Shown here: positions 36,290 through 45,286 of the stretch, piece by piece | Numbering within the stretch: position 1 is the first letter of the stretch | How the letters are laid out: every line of letters begins with the position of its first letter | From: Vreelandella sedimenti | Lineage (GTDB): Bacteria > Pseudomonadota > Gammaproteobacteria > Pseudomonadales > Halomonadaceae | Assembly: GCF_013416325.1 (NCBI RefSeq) | Contig: NZ_JACCGK010000003.1 | Span: 62,001-126,000 of the forward strand | DNA: 64,000 nt | Direction: 5' to 3' | Program-made: the position numbers and the translations under genes | The notes under the pieces: model-generated | Databases searched by the model: none | Seen by the model: only the letters and a program-made list of their open reading frames with translations | What the model was told of the DNA's origin: nothing

Positions 36290-37129
36290 ATGCCCTCAAA
36301 CCCTAAATCAATCCATTCTCAATCGCGCAGCTATGAATTAACGCCGTCTGGCGATCGCTATTTCGATGGCCTGGCCGAGAAATTTTCCCGCTCGCTCTAT
36401 CAAGCGCCCCGGGGCGAGCTGCGTCTCGCTATGCTCGACTACCTGCTACCGGAAATGCTGAATCTAGAGTGGCAGTGTGTGTTGGACGTGGGGGGGGGGT
36501 TGGGCCAGCAGGCGGCATGGTTTGCTGAGCGGGGGCACCGGGTCACGATGACTGAGCCCTCAGCAGATATGCTCAGCTACGCAAAAAACTGGCACCGGAA
36601 TGTTAAAACGTTACCGGAAGAGGCGATCACTTATCTACAGGCGCCGCTGCAACGGTTAACAGAACAAGCTCCTGGCCCATGGTCGCTTATTACCTGCCAT
36701 GCAGTGTTGGAGTGGTTGGGTGATCCGCAAGCGGCGCTGGCCACCTTGAGCGATTTATTGGCCCCAGGTGGCCAGCTAAGCTTGATGGTGTTTAATCGCG
36801 ATGCACTGCGCTTTTCTAATGCAGTCAAAGGCAACCTTGAGAAGGCGTTGAGCGACCGCTTGGCAGGGAAGGGCAAGCGCCAACGATTGACGCCTATTTC
36901 GCCCGTTAGTCATGCCGAGATAGAGCAGTGGAGTGCGGATAACGGCTTAGTGATAGATGCAGTCGCCGGTATCCGCGTCTTTCAAGATTTCTTGCGCCAC
37001 CCTCCCGCCACGCCAGCAGAAATTGAAACGCTGCTGGCGCTGGAAAAAAAGTACTGTCGCCATGATCCTCACTGGCGCTTAGGTCGCTACCTACTTTATA
37101 CATTAACTAAACCGGAGATCGTTGAATGA
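36290..37129 (+). CDS. cmoM: tRNA 5-carboxymethoxyuridine methyltransferase CmoM
   Basis: CmoM methylates the carboxyl of cmo5U34 in certain tRNAs, giving mcmo5U. This 279-residue SAM methyltransferase closely follows E. coli CmoM (formerly SmtA): FDGLAEKFSRSLY near residue 25, the SAM motif VLDVGGGLGQQA, CHAVLEWLGDP, GGQLSLMVFN, and the C-terminal IRVFQDFLR and KKYCRHDPHWRLGRYL. The ATG at 36290 has no good ribosome-binding site, but no better in-frame start exists before the AEKFSR motif. It overlaps rsmC by 4 bp. Confidence 0.92.
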   Translation: MPSNPKSIHSQSRSYELTPSGDRYFDGLAEKFSRSLYQAPRGELRLAMLDYLLPEMLNLEWQCVLDVGGGLGQQAAWFAERGHRVTMTEPSADMLSYAKNWHRNVKTLPEEAITYLQAPLQRLTEQAPGPWSLITCHAVLEWLGDPQAALATLSDLLAPGGQLSLMVFNRDALRFSNAVKGNLEKALSDRLAGKGKRQRLTPISPVSHAEIEQWSADNGLVIDAVAGIRVFQDFLRHPPATPAEIETLLALEKKYCRHDPHWRLGRYLLYTLTKPEIVE

Positions 37130-38130
37130 GTGCCCAAGCCCCAGCGTGCCGATTGTTAGAGCGGCAAAAAGATAACTATGTAGCGCTGTGGGTCATTGGC
37201 CCGCCAGTCGATAGCTGGCTTATTGATCAATCGACGGGTGTGGTCAGTGGCGATTTTGGCGCACTGCGTGAGTGGCAGGCGAAAGGCAAACAGGCCCGAG
37301 CGCCTTTTGACTTAGAGGTGGGCGAGACATTCGGCAAAGAGCTGGTGCTGTTTTGGCCGAAGGCACATCAGTTAGGTATTTGGTGGCTCAAGTGGTTATG
37401 TGAGCAGCTACCTGAAGGGACGCCCTTTGAAATTGTCGGCGAGCATCAAGGTGGAATTAAACGCGTTCCCAAGATGCTGGAAGAGCTGGGCATGCCTTGG
37501 GATAAGCGCGACAACGCCCGGCGCTGTTCACTCTTTGCCACCCAAACCGTGGCATTGGATTCGACTAGCGATAGCGCTTGGCAGCAATTCGAGACATTAG
37601 GACTTACGCTGAACAGCCACCCGGGCGTATTTGGCCACGGTAAAGTCGATGAAGGCACGCTGTTACTGTTGGAGAGCATTGAGAATAGCTTGCCGAAAAA
37701 AACGCTCAAAGTGCTGGATATGGGCTGTGGCGACGGCATCATTAGCGCCTGGCTGGCTCAGCGTGGCCATTATGTAACCGCTGTGGACGTCAGCGCCTTT
37801 GCGGTAGAGGCGTGTAAGCGTACGTTAGCGGCGAACGGGCTAGAGGGTCGAGTGCTCTGCAGTGATGTTTTCAGTGCGCTTGGAGGCGAGCAGTTTGACT
37901 GGATTGTTAGCAACCCGCCGTTCCATAAGGAGCGTGATATCAGCTATGGCCCCAGTCAGCGTTTGATCAGCGCGGCGCCAGAGCATCTCAATGTGGGCGG
38001 GCAGTTAATCCTGGTGGCAAATGGCTTTTTGCCCTATCCAGACCACTTGCAGCGGGCATTTCAGGACTTCCAGACCCTGGCGGATAATCGCCGCTTCAAG
38101 GTTTACGGTGCGGTTAAATCTCAGCGCTAG
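37126..38130 (+). CDS. rsmC: 16S rRNA m2G1207 methyltransferase RsmC
   Basis: RsmC methylates guanine N2 at position 1207 of 16S rRNA in the 30S subunit. The 334-residue protein has the RsmC two-domain plan: a diverged N-terminal domain (about 1-165) and a catalytic C-terminal domain with LKVLDMGCGDGIISAWLA (about 192-209) and the SNPPFHKE motif near residue 265 that positions the exocyclic amine. PGVFGHGKVDEGTLLLLE just before the SAM motif is typical. It is translationally coupled to cmoM through an ATGA overlap, an RNA-modification pair. Confidence 0.93.
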   Translation: MSAQAPACRLLERQKDNYVALWVIGPPVDSWLIDQSTGVVSGDFGALREWQAKGKQARAPFDLEVGETFGKELVLFWPKAHQLGIWWLKWLCEQLPEGTPFEIVGEHQGGIKRVPKMLEELGMPWDKRDNARRCSLFATQTVALDSTSDSAWQQFETLGLTLNSHPGVFGHGKVDEGTLLLLESIENSLPKKTLKVLDMGCGDGIISAWLAQRGHYVTAVDVSAFAVEACKRTLAANGLEGRVLCSDVFSALGGEQFDWIVSNPPFHKERDISYGPSQRLISAAPEHLNVGGQLILVANGFLPYPDHLQRAFQDFQTLADNRRFKVYGAVKSQR

Positions 38131-38140
38131 GCCTGGACGC

Positions 38141-38896
38141 TTACTCGGCAAAGAAAACATTAAGTACGTGATCCAGATGCACTTCCATGGCACGACGAGC
38201 AGCCACCGGGTCACGTTCTTCAATGGCTTTAACGATGCGCTTATGGTCGTCCTGGGAGCGCTGCGGCATATCTGTTTCCATAAATAGCTCCTGGAGTCGA
38301 CGAAACATGGCGCCGTACTTGTGGCCAAGCAGATGCTTGATGACAAGTGCGTAGGCCGCGTTACCTGAAGCCTCAGCAATACGAATATGCAGTAATCGAT
38401 CCCCGGCGCAGTTACGCCCGCCATCGGCGTTGTCAGATACATTTCGCTCAAATGCCAAACGGATCGCTTTCATATCCTCTTCAGTGGCGTTCATGGCTGC
38501 TAACGCGGCAATTTCCGGTTCCAGATAGCGGCGCGTCTGGAGCAGTGAAAAGGGCGGGATCTCTTCGTCCAGATTGAGCTCAATTTCGCTCTCGAACTCT
38601 GGGTCTATTGCCCAGGGCTCGGTTCGAGCGGCTGCGCGCATCACCGACTCCATGGGAGTGGCGCGCGATTCAAGAACCACGACACCATGGCCGACCCGAA
38701 CAGCTACCTGCCCAACCACTTCGAGAGCAATCAAGGCCTCTCTCACTGAAGCCCGACTAACGCCAAGAGCTTGGGCAAGCTCTCGCTCGGGGGGTAACAG
38801 CGTTCCTGGGGGAAACTCACCGTCATTGATTAACTGCTGTAACTGATCAGCAATCTGGCGATAGAGGCGCTGCGAGCGGATGGTTTGAATCGGCAT
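38141..38896 (-). CDS. FadR-subfamily GntR regulator of the adjacent SDR operon
   Basis: This 251-residue regulator has a winged helix-turn-helix (about 8-78, with LPPERELAQALGVSRASVREALIALEV) and an FCD domain (about 105-240) containing the Asp and His residues that bind a metal in many members. It resembles ExuR/UxuR/LldR-like proteins that sense sugar acids or hydroxyacids. It is divergent from the SDR-FAH-dehydrogenase operon across a roughly 247-bp gap and is its probable regulator. The ribosome-binding site is weak. Confidence 0.9.
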   Translation of the reverse strand: MPIQTIRSQRLYRQIADQLQQLINDGEFPPGTLLPPERELAQALGVSRASVREALIALEVVGQVAVRVGHGVVVLESRATPMESVMRAAARTEPWAIDPEFESEIELNLDEEIPPFSLLQTRRYLEPEIAALAAMNATEEDMKAIRLAFERNVSDNADGGRNCAGDRLLHIRIAEASGNAAYALVIKHLLGHKYGAMFRRLQELFMETDMPQRSQDDHKRIVKAIEERDPVAARRAMEVHLDHVLNVFFAE

Positions 38897-39143
38897 TCGT
38901 GGTGTTTCCTATCCGTTTCATTGGTGGTTTTAGACTAAGGTTGATGGCTACTAAAGTTTATTCCCCAAAGCAGCTATTTAGCTTTTTGAGGCTTGCCAGG
39001 GTCAAAGTTTCTCGCTCATACTCGGCTCATTGGTCAGGCCATTGGATATCTGGATGATTTGGCCTGATGTATGTTCCCATTCTTTTCAAGGTCGTACCAC
39101 AGCTTTTAGGCGCGCGCCTTAGCCGTTAGGGATGTGCAATAGT

Positions 39144-39884
39144 ATGAGACTCAAAAACAAAACTGCACTGATCACCGCCGCTGCAAACGGCATTGGGCGT
39201 GCTAGCGTCGAGCGCTTTGTTGCCGAGGGTGCACGCGTATTCGCGACAGATATCGATATTGCCAGCTTAGAAGGGATACCGGGTGTTGAAGCTTATCGCC
39301 TGGACGTCACGGATAGCCAAGCGATCCACCATTTAGCCGCTTCACTACCGGCCTTGGATGTACTGTTTAACTGCGCCGGTATGGTGGCAGGTGGGACCGT
39401 ACTCGAATGCGACGAGGCCACTTGGCAGCGATCGATGGATCTGAATGTCACTTCAATGTTTCATACCTTGCAGGCTTTTTTACCGGGCATGTTGGCAAAA
39501 GAGAGTGGCAGCATCATCAACATGGCTTCCCTGGCATCTAGCATTAAAGGAGTTGCTAATCGCTGCGCTTACGGTACCTCTAAAGCCGCGGTAATCGGAC
39601 TGACCAAGTCAGTCGCCGCCGACTTTATGACCCAGGGAATTCGCTGCAATGCGATCTGCCCTGGCACCGTTGAGTCTCCCTCTCTCAAACAGCGTATTGC
39701 TGAGCAGGCACGTAAAGAGGGGCGCAGTGATGCAGAGGTGCTAGCCTCTTTTATTGCCCGTCAACCAATGGGTAGGTTGGGGCGAGTGGAGGAAGTGGCG
39801 GCGCTGGCGGCTTTCCTGGCTTGTGATGAATCGCAGTTTATTACCGGCACCACGCAATTGATCGATGGTGGTTGGGCTAACTGA
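39144..39884 (+). CDS. Short-chain dehydrogenase, BDH2/2-keto-3-deoxy-L-fuconate dehydrogenase-like
   Basis: This 246-residue SDR has the cofactor loop TAAANGIGRAS, in which the usual TGxxxGIG is TAAxxGIG as in the DHRS6/BDH2 and 2-keto-3-deoxy-L-fuconate dehydrogenase group, plus NCAG, the catalytic Ser and YGTSK (Tyr and Lys), and CPGTVESPS. Bacterial relatives oxidise 2-keto-3-deoxy-L-fuconate or -rhamnonate to the 2,4-diketo acid, which an FAH-family hydrolase then cleaves; such a gene follows here. AGGGA precedes the ATG at 39144; an ATG at 39132 lacks a ribosome-binding site. Confidence 0.87.
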   Translation: MRLKNKTALITAAANGIGRASVERFVAEGARVFATDIDIASLEGIPGVEAYRLDVTDSQAIHHLAASLPALDVLFNCAGMVAGGTVLECDEATWQRSMDLNVTSMFHTLQAFLPGMLAKESGSIINMASLASSIKGVANRCAYGTSKAAVIGLTKSVAADFMTQGIRCNAICPGTVESPSLKQRIAEQARKEGRSDAEVLASFIARQPMGRLGRVEEVAALAAFLACDESQFITGTTQLIDGGWAN

Positions 39885-39906
39885 TTACTTCAGAAGGAAT
39901 AACAAT

Positions 39907-40749
39907 ATGAAACTTTTACGCTTTGGAACGACAGGACAGGAAAAGCCGGGCATTCTCGATAGTCAGGGTAAGGTGCGTGATCTTTCCGCCCTCGTTAGCG
40001 ATGTTGCTGGTGATGTGTTGAGCGACGAAGGGTTGCAGAAACTTCGCGATGTGGATCTCTCTACATTGCCAGAGGTCGCGGCTGATGTGCGTCTGGGGCC
40101 TTGTGTTGGTCACGTGGGCAAGTTTATTTGTATTGGTCTCAACTACTCCGATCACGCAGCAGAAACCGGCGCTGAGGTTCCCCCTGAGCCGGTCATTTTC
40201 AATAAGTGGACAAGCGCTATCTGTGGCCCCAATGACAACGTAGAGATTCCTCGTGGCTCCCAAAAAACCGATTGGGAAGTCGAGCTTGGGGTGATTATTG
40301 GGAAGGGGGGGCGTTACATTGATGAAGCCGAGGCCATGTCACATGTGGCGGGGTTCTGCGTGGTTAATGATGTGTCCGAGCGCGAGTTTCAGCTGGAGCG
40401 CAGTGGGACTTGGGACAAAGGCAAGGGCTGCGATACGTTTGGCCCTTTAGGGCCCTGGTTAGTTACCCGTGATGAGATTGTTGACCCACACCAGTTAGGT
40501 ATGTGGCTTGAGGTAGACGGCCAGCGTTACCAGAACGGCAATACGCGCACCATGGTGTATCAAGTGCCTTTTCTGATCAGTTACTTGAGTCGTTTCATGA
40601 GTTTGCAGCCTGGCGATGTTATCTCAACCGGCACACCTCCCGGTGTGGGCATGGGCCAGAAGCCCGCCGTTTACCTTCGTGATGGGCAGCAAATGCGTTT
40701 AGGTATTGAGGGCTTAGGTGAGCAGCAGCAGCGGGTCGTTCAGGCCTAA
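39907..40749 (+). CDS. Fumarylacetoacetate hydrolase family protein, diketo-deoxy-sugar-acid hydrolase-like
   Basis: This 280-residue FAH-family protein has a short N-terminal domain and the catalytic core: CIGLNYSDHAAETG, PEPVIFNKWTSAICGPND, the metal-binding DWEVELG and the closing STGTPPGVGMG. Members of this group hydrolyse 2,4-diketo-3-deoxy-L-fuconate or -rhamnonate to pyruvate and a hydroxyacid, or act as ureidoglycolate lyases. The SDR gene upstream favours the diketo-sugar-acid role. AAGGAAT precedes the ATG at 39907. Confidence 0.88.
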   Translation: MKLLRFGTTGQEKPGILDSQGKVRDLSALVSDVAGDVLSDEGLQKLRDVDLSTLPEVAADVRLGPCVGHVGKFICIGLNYSDHAAETGAEVPPEPVIFNKWTSAICGPNDNVEIPRGSQKTDWEVELGVIIGKGGRYIDEAEAMSHVAGFCVVNDVSEREFQLERSGTWDKGKGCDTFGPLGPWLVTRDEIVDPHQLGMWLEVDGQRYQNGNTRTMVYQVPFLISYLSRFMSLQPGDVISTGTPPGVGMGQKPAVYLRDGQQMRLGIEGLGEQQQRVVQA

Positions 40750-40772
40750 ACATAACGAGGAGAAGCGCGCTT

Positions 40773-41795
40773 ATGGAAGTGCTTGTCTGTTCAAAGCCGC
40801 AACATCTGGAGCTGCGTCACGCTGCTAAGCCAGAGTGTGCCCCTGGGCATGCCGTGGTACGGATACGCCGTATCGGTATCTGCGGAACGGATATTCATGC
40901 TTATGGTGGTAATCAACCCTACTTTGAATACCCCAGAGTGTTAGGCCATGAGCTTGCTGGTGAGGTCGTCGAGGTTGCTGATGATCACGCTCAGCACCTA
41001 CTTGGCAAGCAGATTTATGTCATTCCTTACCTGCATTGCAGTGAGTGCCGTGCCTGCCGTCAGCATAAAACCAACTGTTGTCAGCGCATGCGGGTAATCG
41101 GCGTGCATAAAGATGGCGGAATGGCGGAGTATCTAGCCGTTCCCACCACTCATTTAGTGGTGTCGGAAACGCTCACGATTGATCAACTGGCGCTGGTGGA
41201 GTGCATGGCGATTGGTGCACACGCAGTACGGCGTAGCCAGCTTCAAGTTGATGAACTCGTCGTTATTGTGGGCGCTGGGCCTATTGGCATGGGTGTGTTG
41301 CAGGTAGCTAATAGCCGTGGTGCTCGCACACTGATGGTGGATACCAATGCCTCTCGGCTGGGTTTTTGCCGCGATGTGTTGGGTGCTGATGCGGTGGCCA
41401 ACCCACAGAAAGTCGATGTGGCTGAACTTATAAGCGAATTGAATGATGGGGCGTTGTCAGATGTGGTGTTTGATGCCACAGGGAGCCCTCGTGCTATGGA
41501 GGCTGGGTTCGATCTGGTGGGGCATGGCGGTCGCTATGTGCTGGTGAGTATAGTCAAAGCAGACATTACCTTCAGTGATCCTGATTTCCACAAGAAAGAG
41601 TTGACCTTGATCGGCAGCCGTAATGCCATTCGCGAAGACTTTGATAGCGTGGTGTCTCTGATGGAGAGCGGGGACATCAATGCTGAAGCGATGATTACCC
41701 ACCGTGCTTACCTTGCTGACGTGCCTGCCCAGATGCCCCAGTGGTGCGACCCCGCTAATCAGGTTATCAAGGCCATGATATCGATTGATCATTAA
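40773..41795 (+). CDS. Zinc-dependent alcohol dehydrogenase, hexonate/RspB-like
   Basis: This 340-residue medium-chain dehydrogenase has ICGTD and GHELAGEV for the catalytic zinc, structural-zinc cysteines in CSECRACRQHKTNCC, and GAGPIGMGVLQVA for NAD. It is similar in length and motifs to the RspB-like enzyme at 17743 and could be its paralogue. It is third in the operon after the SDR and FAH genes, with AACGAGGAG before the ATG. A sugar or sugar-acid dehydrogenase feeding the SDR/FAH route is inferred; the substrate is unknown. Confidence 0.85.
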   Translation: MEVLVCSKPQHLELRHAAKPECAPGHAVVRIRRIGICGTDIHAYGGNQPYFEYPRVLGHELAGEVVEVADDHAQHLLGKQIYVIPYLHCSECRACRQHKTNCCQRMRVIGVHKDGGMAEYLAVPTTHLVVSETLTIDQLALVECMAIGAHAVRRSQLQVDELVVIVGAGPIGMGVLQVANSRGARTLMVDTNASRLGFCRDVLGADAVANPQKVDVAELISELNDGALSDVVFDATGSPRAMEAGFDLVGHGGRYVLVSIVKADITFSDPDFHKKELTLIGSRNAIREDFDSVVSLMESGDINAEAMITHRAYLADVPAQMPQWCDPANQVIKAMISIDH

Positions 41796-41925
41796 CACTT
41801 CTGCATCGTTTCCTCAAACTTGCCACATTCAGCCGCCGACGAAATTACCGTTAAGGACTATCGTTAAGGGCTATGATGCAAATTAAGGAGTCGTTAATTT
41901 AACGGTATGAGTAGGAGTGGCGGCA

Positions 41926-42654
41926 ATGACGGGAAATATTCGAAATACGGCGGTACTGGGAAGTGCCGTTCTACTGGGCGGGCTGCTGGCGCTAGGGCTG
42001 GTATGGAGCGGTAGCTATATCAAGGGCGCCGCAGAAGTGTGGCAACAGTCGTCACGTAGCGTCACGGTACGCGGCTTGGCCGAGCGAGAAGTGCCGGCGG
42101 ATTTGGTGCTGTGGCCGTTCAATTACAGTGTCAGCGCCAATAGCTTGAGTGACCTTGAGCAGCAGTTGTCCAGTGACGAGCAGGCAATTCGCGATTTTCT
42201 GGAGGCGCAGGGGTTTGCATCGGAGAATGTTAGCTCCACTCCGCCGCGGATTACCGACCAATATAGTAATCAGTACGGTGGTCAGCGCCCGGATGAGCGC
42301 TACCGCGCCGAAGCAACACTGCTACTACGCTCCCCCGATGTTGAAGGGGTGATCGAGGCAATCCCCAATGCGACTTCACTGGTGCGAGAGGGCGTACTGC
42401 TCTCGCCCAGCTACGAATACCGCACGGAGTTTCTGTTTACCGGACTCGATGCGATCAAGCCTGAAATGATTGCGGCGGCCACTGCGGATGCGCGTAACGC
42501 CGCACAGCAGTTTGCCGAAGATTCCGGTAGCCAAGTGGGTCAGATTCGTCAGGCGACCCAGGGCTACTTCTCCATCGAGGACTTGGACAGCTACACGCCG
42601 CAAACCAAACGTGTTCGCGTTGTCACCACAGTGGATTATTCCTTACAAGATTAG
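41926..42654 (+). CDS. SIMPL domain (DUF541) protein
   Basis: This 242-residue protein has an N-terminal membrane anchor or signal (about residues 8-30, hydrophobic LGSAVLLGGLLALGLVW) and a SIMPL domain with the typical VTVRGLAEREVPADLVLWPF and SEEQAIRDFLEAQGF-like segments. SIMPL proteins are periplasmic or membrane-anchored proteins of unclear function, one of which (BP26) forms channel-like oligomers. TAGGAG lies 8 bp before the ATG at 41926; a GTG at 41917 overlaps that ribosome-binding site and is rejected. It is monocistronic, converging on greB. Confidence 0.88.
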   Translation: MTGNIRNTAVLGSAVLLGGLLALGLVWSGSYIKGAAEVWQQSSRSVTVRGLAEREVPADLVLWPFNYSVSANSLSDLEQQLSSDEQAIRDFLEAQGFASENVSSTPPRITDQYSNQYGGQRPDERYRAEATLLLRSPDVEGVIEAIPNATSLVREGVLLSPSYEYRTEFLFTGLDAIKPEMIAAATADARNAAQQFAEDSGSQVGQIRQATQGYFSIEDLDSYTPQTKRVRVVTTVDYSLQD

Positions 42655-42682
42655 GCCCTAGGCGGCGTGAATGGCGCAGGAG

Positions 42683-43198
42683 TTAGCCAGTGTAATCAAT
42701 GGCGGTGATGGTATAAAACGTATCACCGTTAGGCGTGAGCACTTTTGCTTCATCACCCACCTGTTTACCGAGCAATGCTTTGGCCATAGGCGCATCGATA
42801 CTGATCCAGCGCTTTTTGGTGTCGATTTCGTCGTGGCCAACGATCCTGAGGTGCACCTCACCGCCATTTTCATCCTCCAGGCTTACATAAGCGCCGAAAA
42901 ACACCTTGCTGGTATCGGCTGGCAGGCGGTCTACGATTTGCAGTTCGTCCAAACGTTTCGTCAGGTAGGTGATTCGGGCGATAACGCGGTTCAGCTCTTT
43001 CTTGTTATAGGTGTAATCGGCGTTTTCACTGCGGTCGCCCTGGGCGGCTGCTTCGCCGACCTTTGCTGAAATGTCCGGGCGTTTAACCCGCGATAGGTGA
43101 TCCAAGATAGCGCGCAAGCGAGCCGCCCCTTCTGGGGTAATCAGGTTGCTCTTAGGGGCTTGACGCGGATCTTTGGCTGGATCGCGCCAGCGGGTCAT
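42683..43198 (-). CDS. greB: Transcription elongation factor GreB
   Basis: GreB enters the RNA polymerase secondary channel and stimulates cleavage of backtracked transcripts. The 171-residue protein has the coiled-coil N-domain with LITPEGAARLRAIL and AAAQGDRSENADYTYNKKELN (the tip Asp and Glu, D and E in DRSEN) and the C-terminal FKBP-like domain (ISIDAPMAKALLGKQVGDE). TKRLDELQIVD supports GreB over GreA. The ATG at 43198 has AAAGG upstream and gives MTRWR, like other GreB proteins; 43213 would add five residues. An extended, basic N-terminus is visible. Confidence 0.93.
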   Translation of the reverse strand: MTRWRDPAKDPRQAPKSNLITPEGAARLRAILDHLSRVKRPDISAKVGEAAAQGDRSENADYTYNKKELNRVIARITYLTKRLDELQIVDRLPADTSKVFFGAYVSLEDENGGEVHLRIVGHDEIDTKKRWISIDAPMAKALLGKQVGDEAKVLTPNGDTFYTITAIDYTG

Positions 43199-43385
43199 GT
43201 TGCGGCCTTTCATTACCTATTCCCCATTGTGTTTCGAGCTATCTACCTTACGTTAATTGCGCGAAGCATACCAAGCAACATACTACTGGAGAATCATTCA
43301 AACGTTTGTTACATTTTTGCTATATTGAGCGAGAGACCCGCTATTGGTAGGTCTAACCAGGACAACAATAATGTTAGGAGCATGT

Positions 43386-44045
43386 ATGCGAACTTACTCT
43401 TTTTCACGCAACTCTTTGTCACGTTCAATAATCGCCGTTGCCATTGGCAGCGCGCTGATGCTGTCTCCGCTAACCGCTTCTGCCTTTGAAGGCGAGCTGT
43501 TTTCGCTTAAAAACAGGTGGGAGCATACCGTGACTGAGATGCCCGCCAACGAGCGGGAGAGCACGTTAAAGGCGTTGGCAGGTGAAGCGGAGCAGTTGGC
43601 CGAGCAGCACAGCGATGAAGCTGACGTACTTGTCTGGCAGGGTATAATTCTGGCGTCTTATGCCCGTGAGCGAGGCGGCTTAGGCGCATTAGGAACCGCA
43701 GGTGATGCGCGTGACGCGTTAGAAAAGGCGATTGAAATAGATCCCCAGGGGTTGAATGGTTCCGCCTACGTCACACTAGGTGCGCTTTACGATCGCGCTC
43801 CGGGGCGGCCACTCGGTTTTGGCAATAGTGATAGCGCTGAACGCATGTTCCAGCGTGCCTTGGAGATCCGCCCAGACGGCATCGATGTGAACTACTACTA
43901 CGCTGCCTTTTTGAAAGAAGAGGGCAATGAGCAGGCCGCTCGCGAGCACGCCCAGCGAGCGGTTAACGGCACCGCTCGAGACAACCGGCAAGTCTCCGAT
44001 GAAGCGCTACGCCGTGATGCCGAAGCGCTGCTTAATAAGCTGTAA
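43386..44045 (+). CDS. Secreted TPR-repeat protein
   Basis: This 219-residue protein has a signal peptide (basic N-region, hydrophobic SIIAVAIGSALMLSPL, ending ASA before FEGEL near residue 33) and tetratricopeptide-like helices through the rest, including DALEKAIEIDPQGLNGSAYVTLGALYDRAPG and ERMFQRALEIRPDGIDVNYYYAAFLKEEGN. The RPLGFGNSDSA insertion is characteristic of a family of periplasmic TPR proteins near metal or copper genes. No ligand or partner can be named. TTAGGAG lies 5 bp before the ATG at 43386. Confidence 0.8.
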   Translation: MRTYSFSRNSLSRSIIAVAIGSALMLSPLTASAFEGELFSLKNRWEHTVTEMPANERESTLKALAGEAEQLAEQHSDEADVLVWQGIILASYARERGGLGALGTAGDARDALEKAIEIDPQGLNGSAYVTLGALYDRAPGRPLGFGNSDSAERMFQRALEIRPDGIDVNYYYAAFLKEEGNEQAAREHAQRAVNGTARDNRQVSDEALRRDAEALLNKL

Positions 44046-44081
44046 TCCACCCGCTGAATTGGCATTCCCGATGGCGAGCAT

Positions 44082-44101
44082 TGATAATAGATCGATTATC
44101 A
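44082..44101. promoter_or_regulatory. Inverted repeat just upstream of nudF
   Basis: TGATAAT and ATTATCA form a 7-bp inverted repeat around AGATCG, ending 16 bp before the nudF start. It could be an operator or the leader hairpin of the nudF operon. Confidence 0.4.
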
Positions 44102-44117
44102 CCACCGGGAGTGCCTC

Positions 44118-44837
44118 ATGGCGTCCAACTCCAAGCACGATGCTGTTCAGAATCCTACTTTTCAGCGCCCTCCTTTTAAAAACACGTCTCTTAGTGTCCC
44201 TGACTTAAAGCGCGATGATGTTGAGCTGTTTAAACGGGAGACGCTACACCAAGGGTTTTTCCGCCTGGAAGCCTTAGAGCTTCGTCACCGGCTGTTTGAA
44301 GGCGGTTGGAGCGAACCCTTGCGGCGTGAAGTGCACAATCGCTTTGATGCGGTGGGTGTACTGCTCTACGACCCCGAACGAGACTCTCTGGTGCTCATTG
44401 AGCAGTTTCGTGCCGGCGCCATTGATGATTCCGCGTCTCCCTGGAAGCTCGAACTCGTGGCCGGTTTGGTCGAAAAAGACGAATCGCTGGAAGATGTGGC
44501 GCATCGCGAGGCATGGGAGGAGGCCGGTTGTAAAGTGGCCCAACTGACCAAACTTCACACGTATTATCCCAGCCCTGGCGCCTGCAACGAGCAAGTGACA
44601 CTATTTTGTGGTTTGGTAGATACCCAAGGATTAGGTGGGATTCATGGCCTAGATGAAGAGCATGAGGATATTCGTGTTCACGTCATGCCTTTCGCTAACG
44701 CTTGGGAACTCTTAGAGAAGGGGCGACTCGACAACGCCATGTGTTTAATTGGTCTACATTGGCTTAATAGCCAGCGAGCCTCACTGCGTGCTGCCTCTCA
44801 GCGCGCTTTGACGCAAAGCGAAACCGACGAGGAGTGA
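44118..44837 (+). CDS. nudF: ADP-ribose pyrophosphatase NudF (Nudix)
   Basis: NudF splits ADP-ribose into AMP and ribose-5-phosphate. This 239-residue Nudix hydrolase has the Nudix box as GLVEKDESLEDVAHREAWEE followed by AGCKV (about residues 118-142), with the catalytic glutamates in REAWEE. It has an N-terminal extension of about 30 residues compared with E. coli NudF. GGGAG precedes the ATG. The order nudF-DUF1249-cpdA matches E. coli (nudF-yqiB-cpdA), but parE is not next here; it lies 12 kb away. Confidence 0.92.
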   Translation: MASNSKHDAVQNPTFQRPPFKNTSLSVPDLKRDDVELFKRETLHQGFFRLEALELRHRLFEGGWSEPLRREVHNRFDAVGVLLYDPERDSLVLIEQFRAGAIDDSASPWKLELVAGLVEKDESLEDVAHREAWEEAGCKVAQLTKLHTYYPSPGACNEQVTLFCGLVDTQGLGGIHGLDEEHEDIRVHVMPFANAWELLEKGRLDNAMCLIGLHWLNSQRASLRAASQRALTQSETDEE

Positions 44838-44839
44838 AC

Positions 44840-45286
44840 ATGGCGAGAACGGCCTATGTCACCGATTTAAAATCGCTCCAAGGGGAGTGTAGCGCCAACT
44901 ATTTACGTTTGGTGCGCCTGGTGGGCGATATGGAGGCCGGCCAGCGCCGCGATATTGCCCTGCGCGGTGATAAACAGCATTTCGGTGATCTGCATCTGTA
45001 TATTCAAGAGCAGGCGCCTTACACCACCATGGTGAATGTTTCTCAGACCGGCCCACTAGATACCGTTTTGGAAGGGCCGCGTATGCGCGTACATCTCTAT
45101 CACGATGTACGCATGGCGGAAGTGACCGACTTTCAACGTGAGCGCCACTTTAGTGGCCGCTACCGCTACCCCAATGCCCGGATGCATCAGCCGGATGAGA
45201 AGCTTCAACTTAACCGCTTCTTGGGCGAGTGGCTGGCTCACGGCCTTGCCCACGGTCACACGGTCGACGTGCCGGAGATGCCCTAA
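44840..45286 (+). CDS. DUF1249 family protein (YqiB-like)
   Basis: This 148-residue cytosolic protein matches DUF1249, whose members (E. coli YqiB) have no known function. Typical strings are CSANYLRLVRL, FGDLHLYIQEQAPYTTMVNV, MRVHLYHDVRMAEV and PDEKLQLNRFLGEWLAHGLAHG. The ATG at 44840 follows GAGGAG; an upstream GTG at 44834 overlaps this site and is rejected. Fixed position between nudF and cpdA in many gammaproteobacteria suggests a shared role in nucleotide metabolism or signalling, which is inference only. Confidence 0.9.
   Translation: MARTAYVTDLKSLQGECSANYLRLVRLVGDMEAGQRRDIALRGDKQHFGDLHLYIQEQAPYTTMVNVSQTGPLDTVLEGPRMRVHLYHDVRMAEVTDFQRERHFSGRYRYPNARMHQPDEKLQLNRFLGEWLAHGLAHGHTVDVPEMP

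Noticed and set aside
41850..41875. CGTTAAGG repeats before the SIMPL gene
   Set aside because: Short, imperfect and explained by low-complexity sequence near the promoter.
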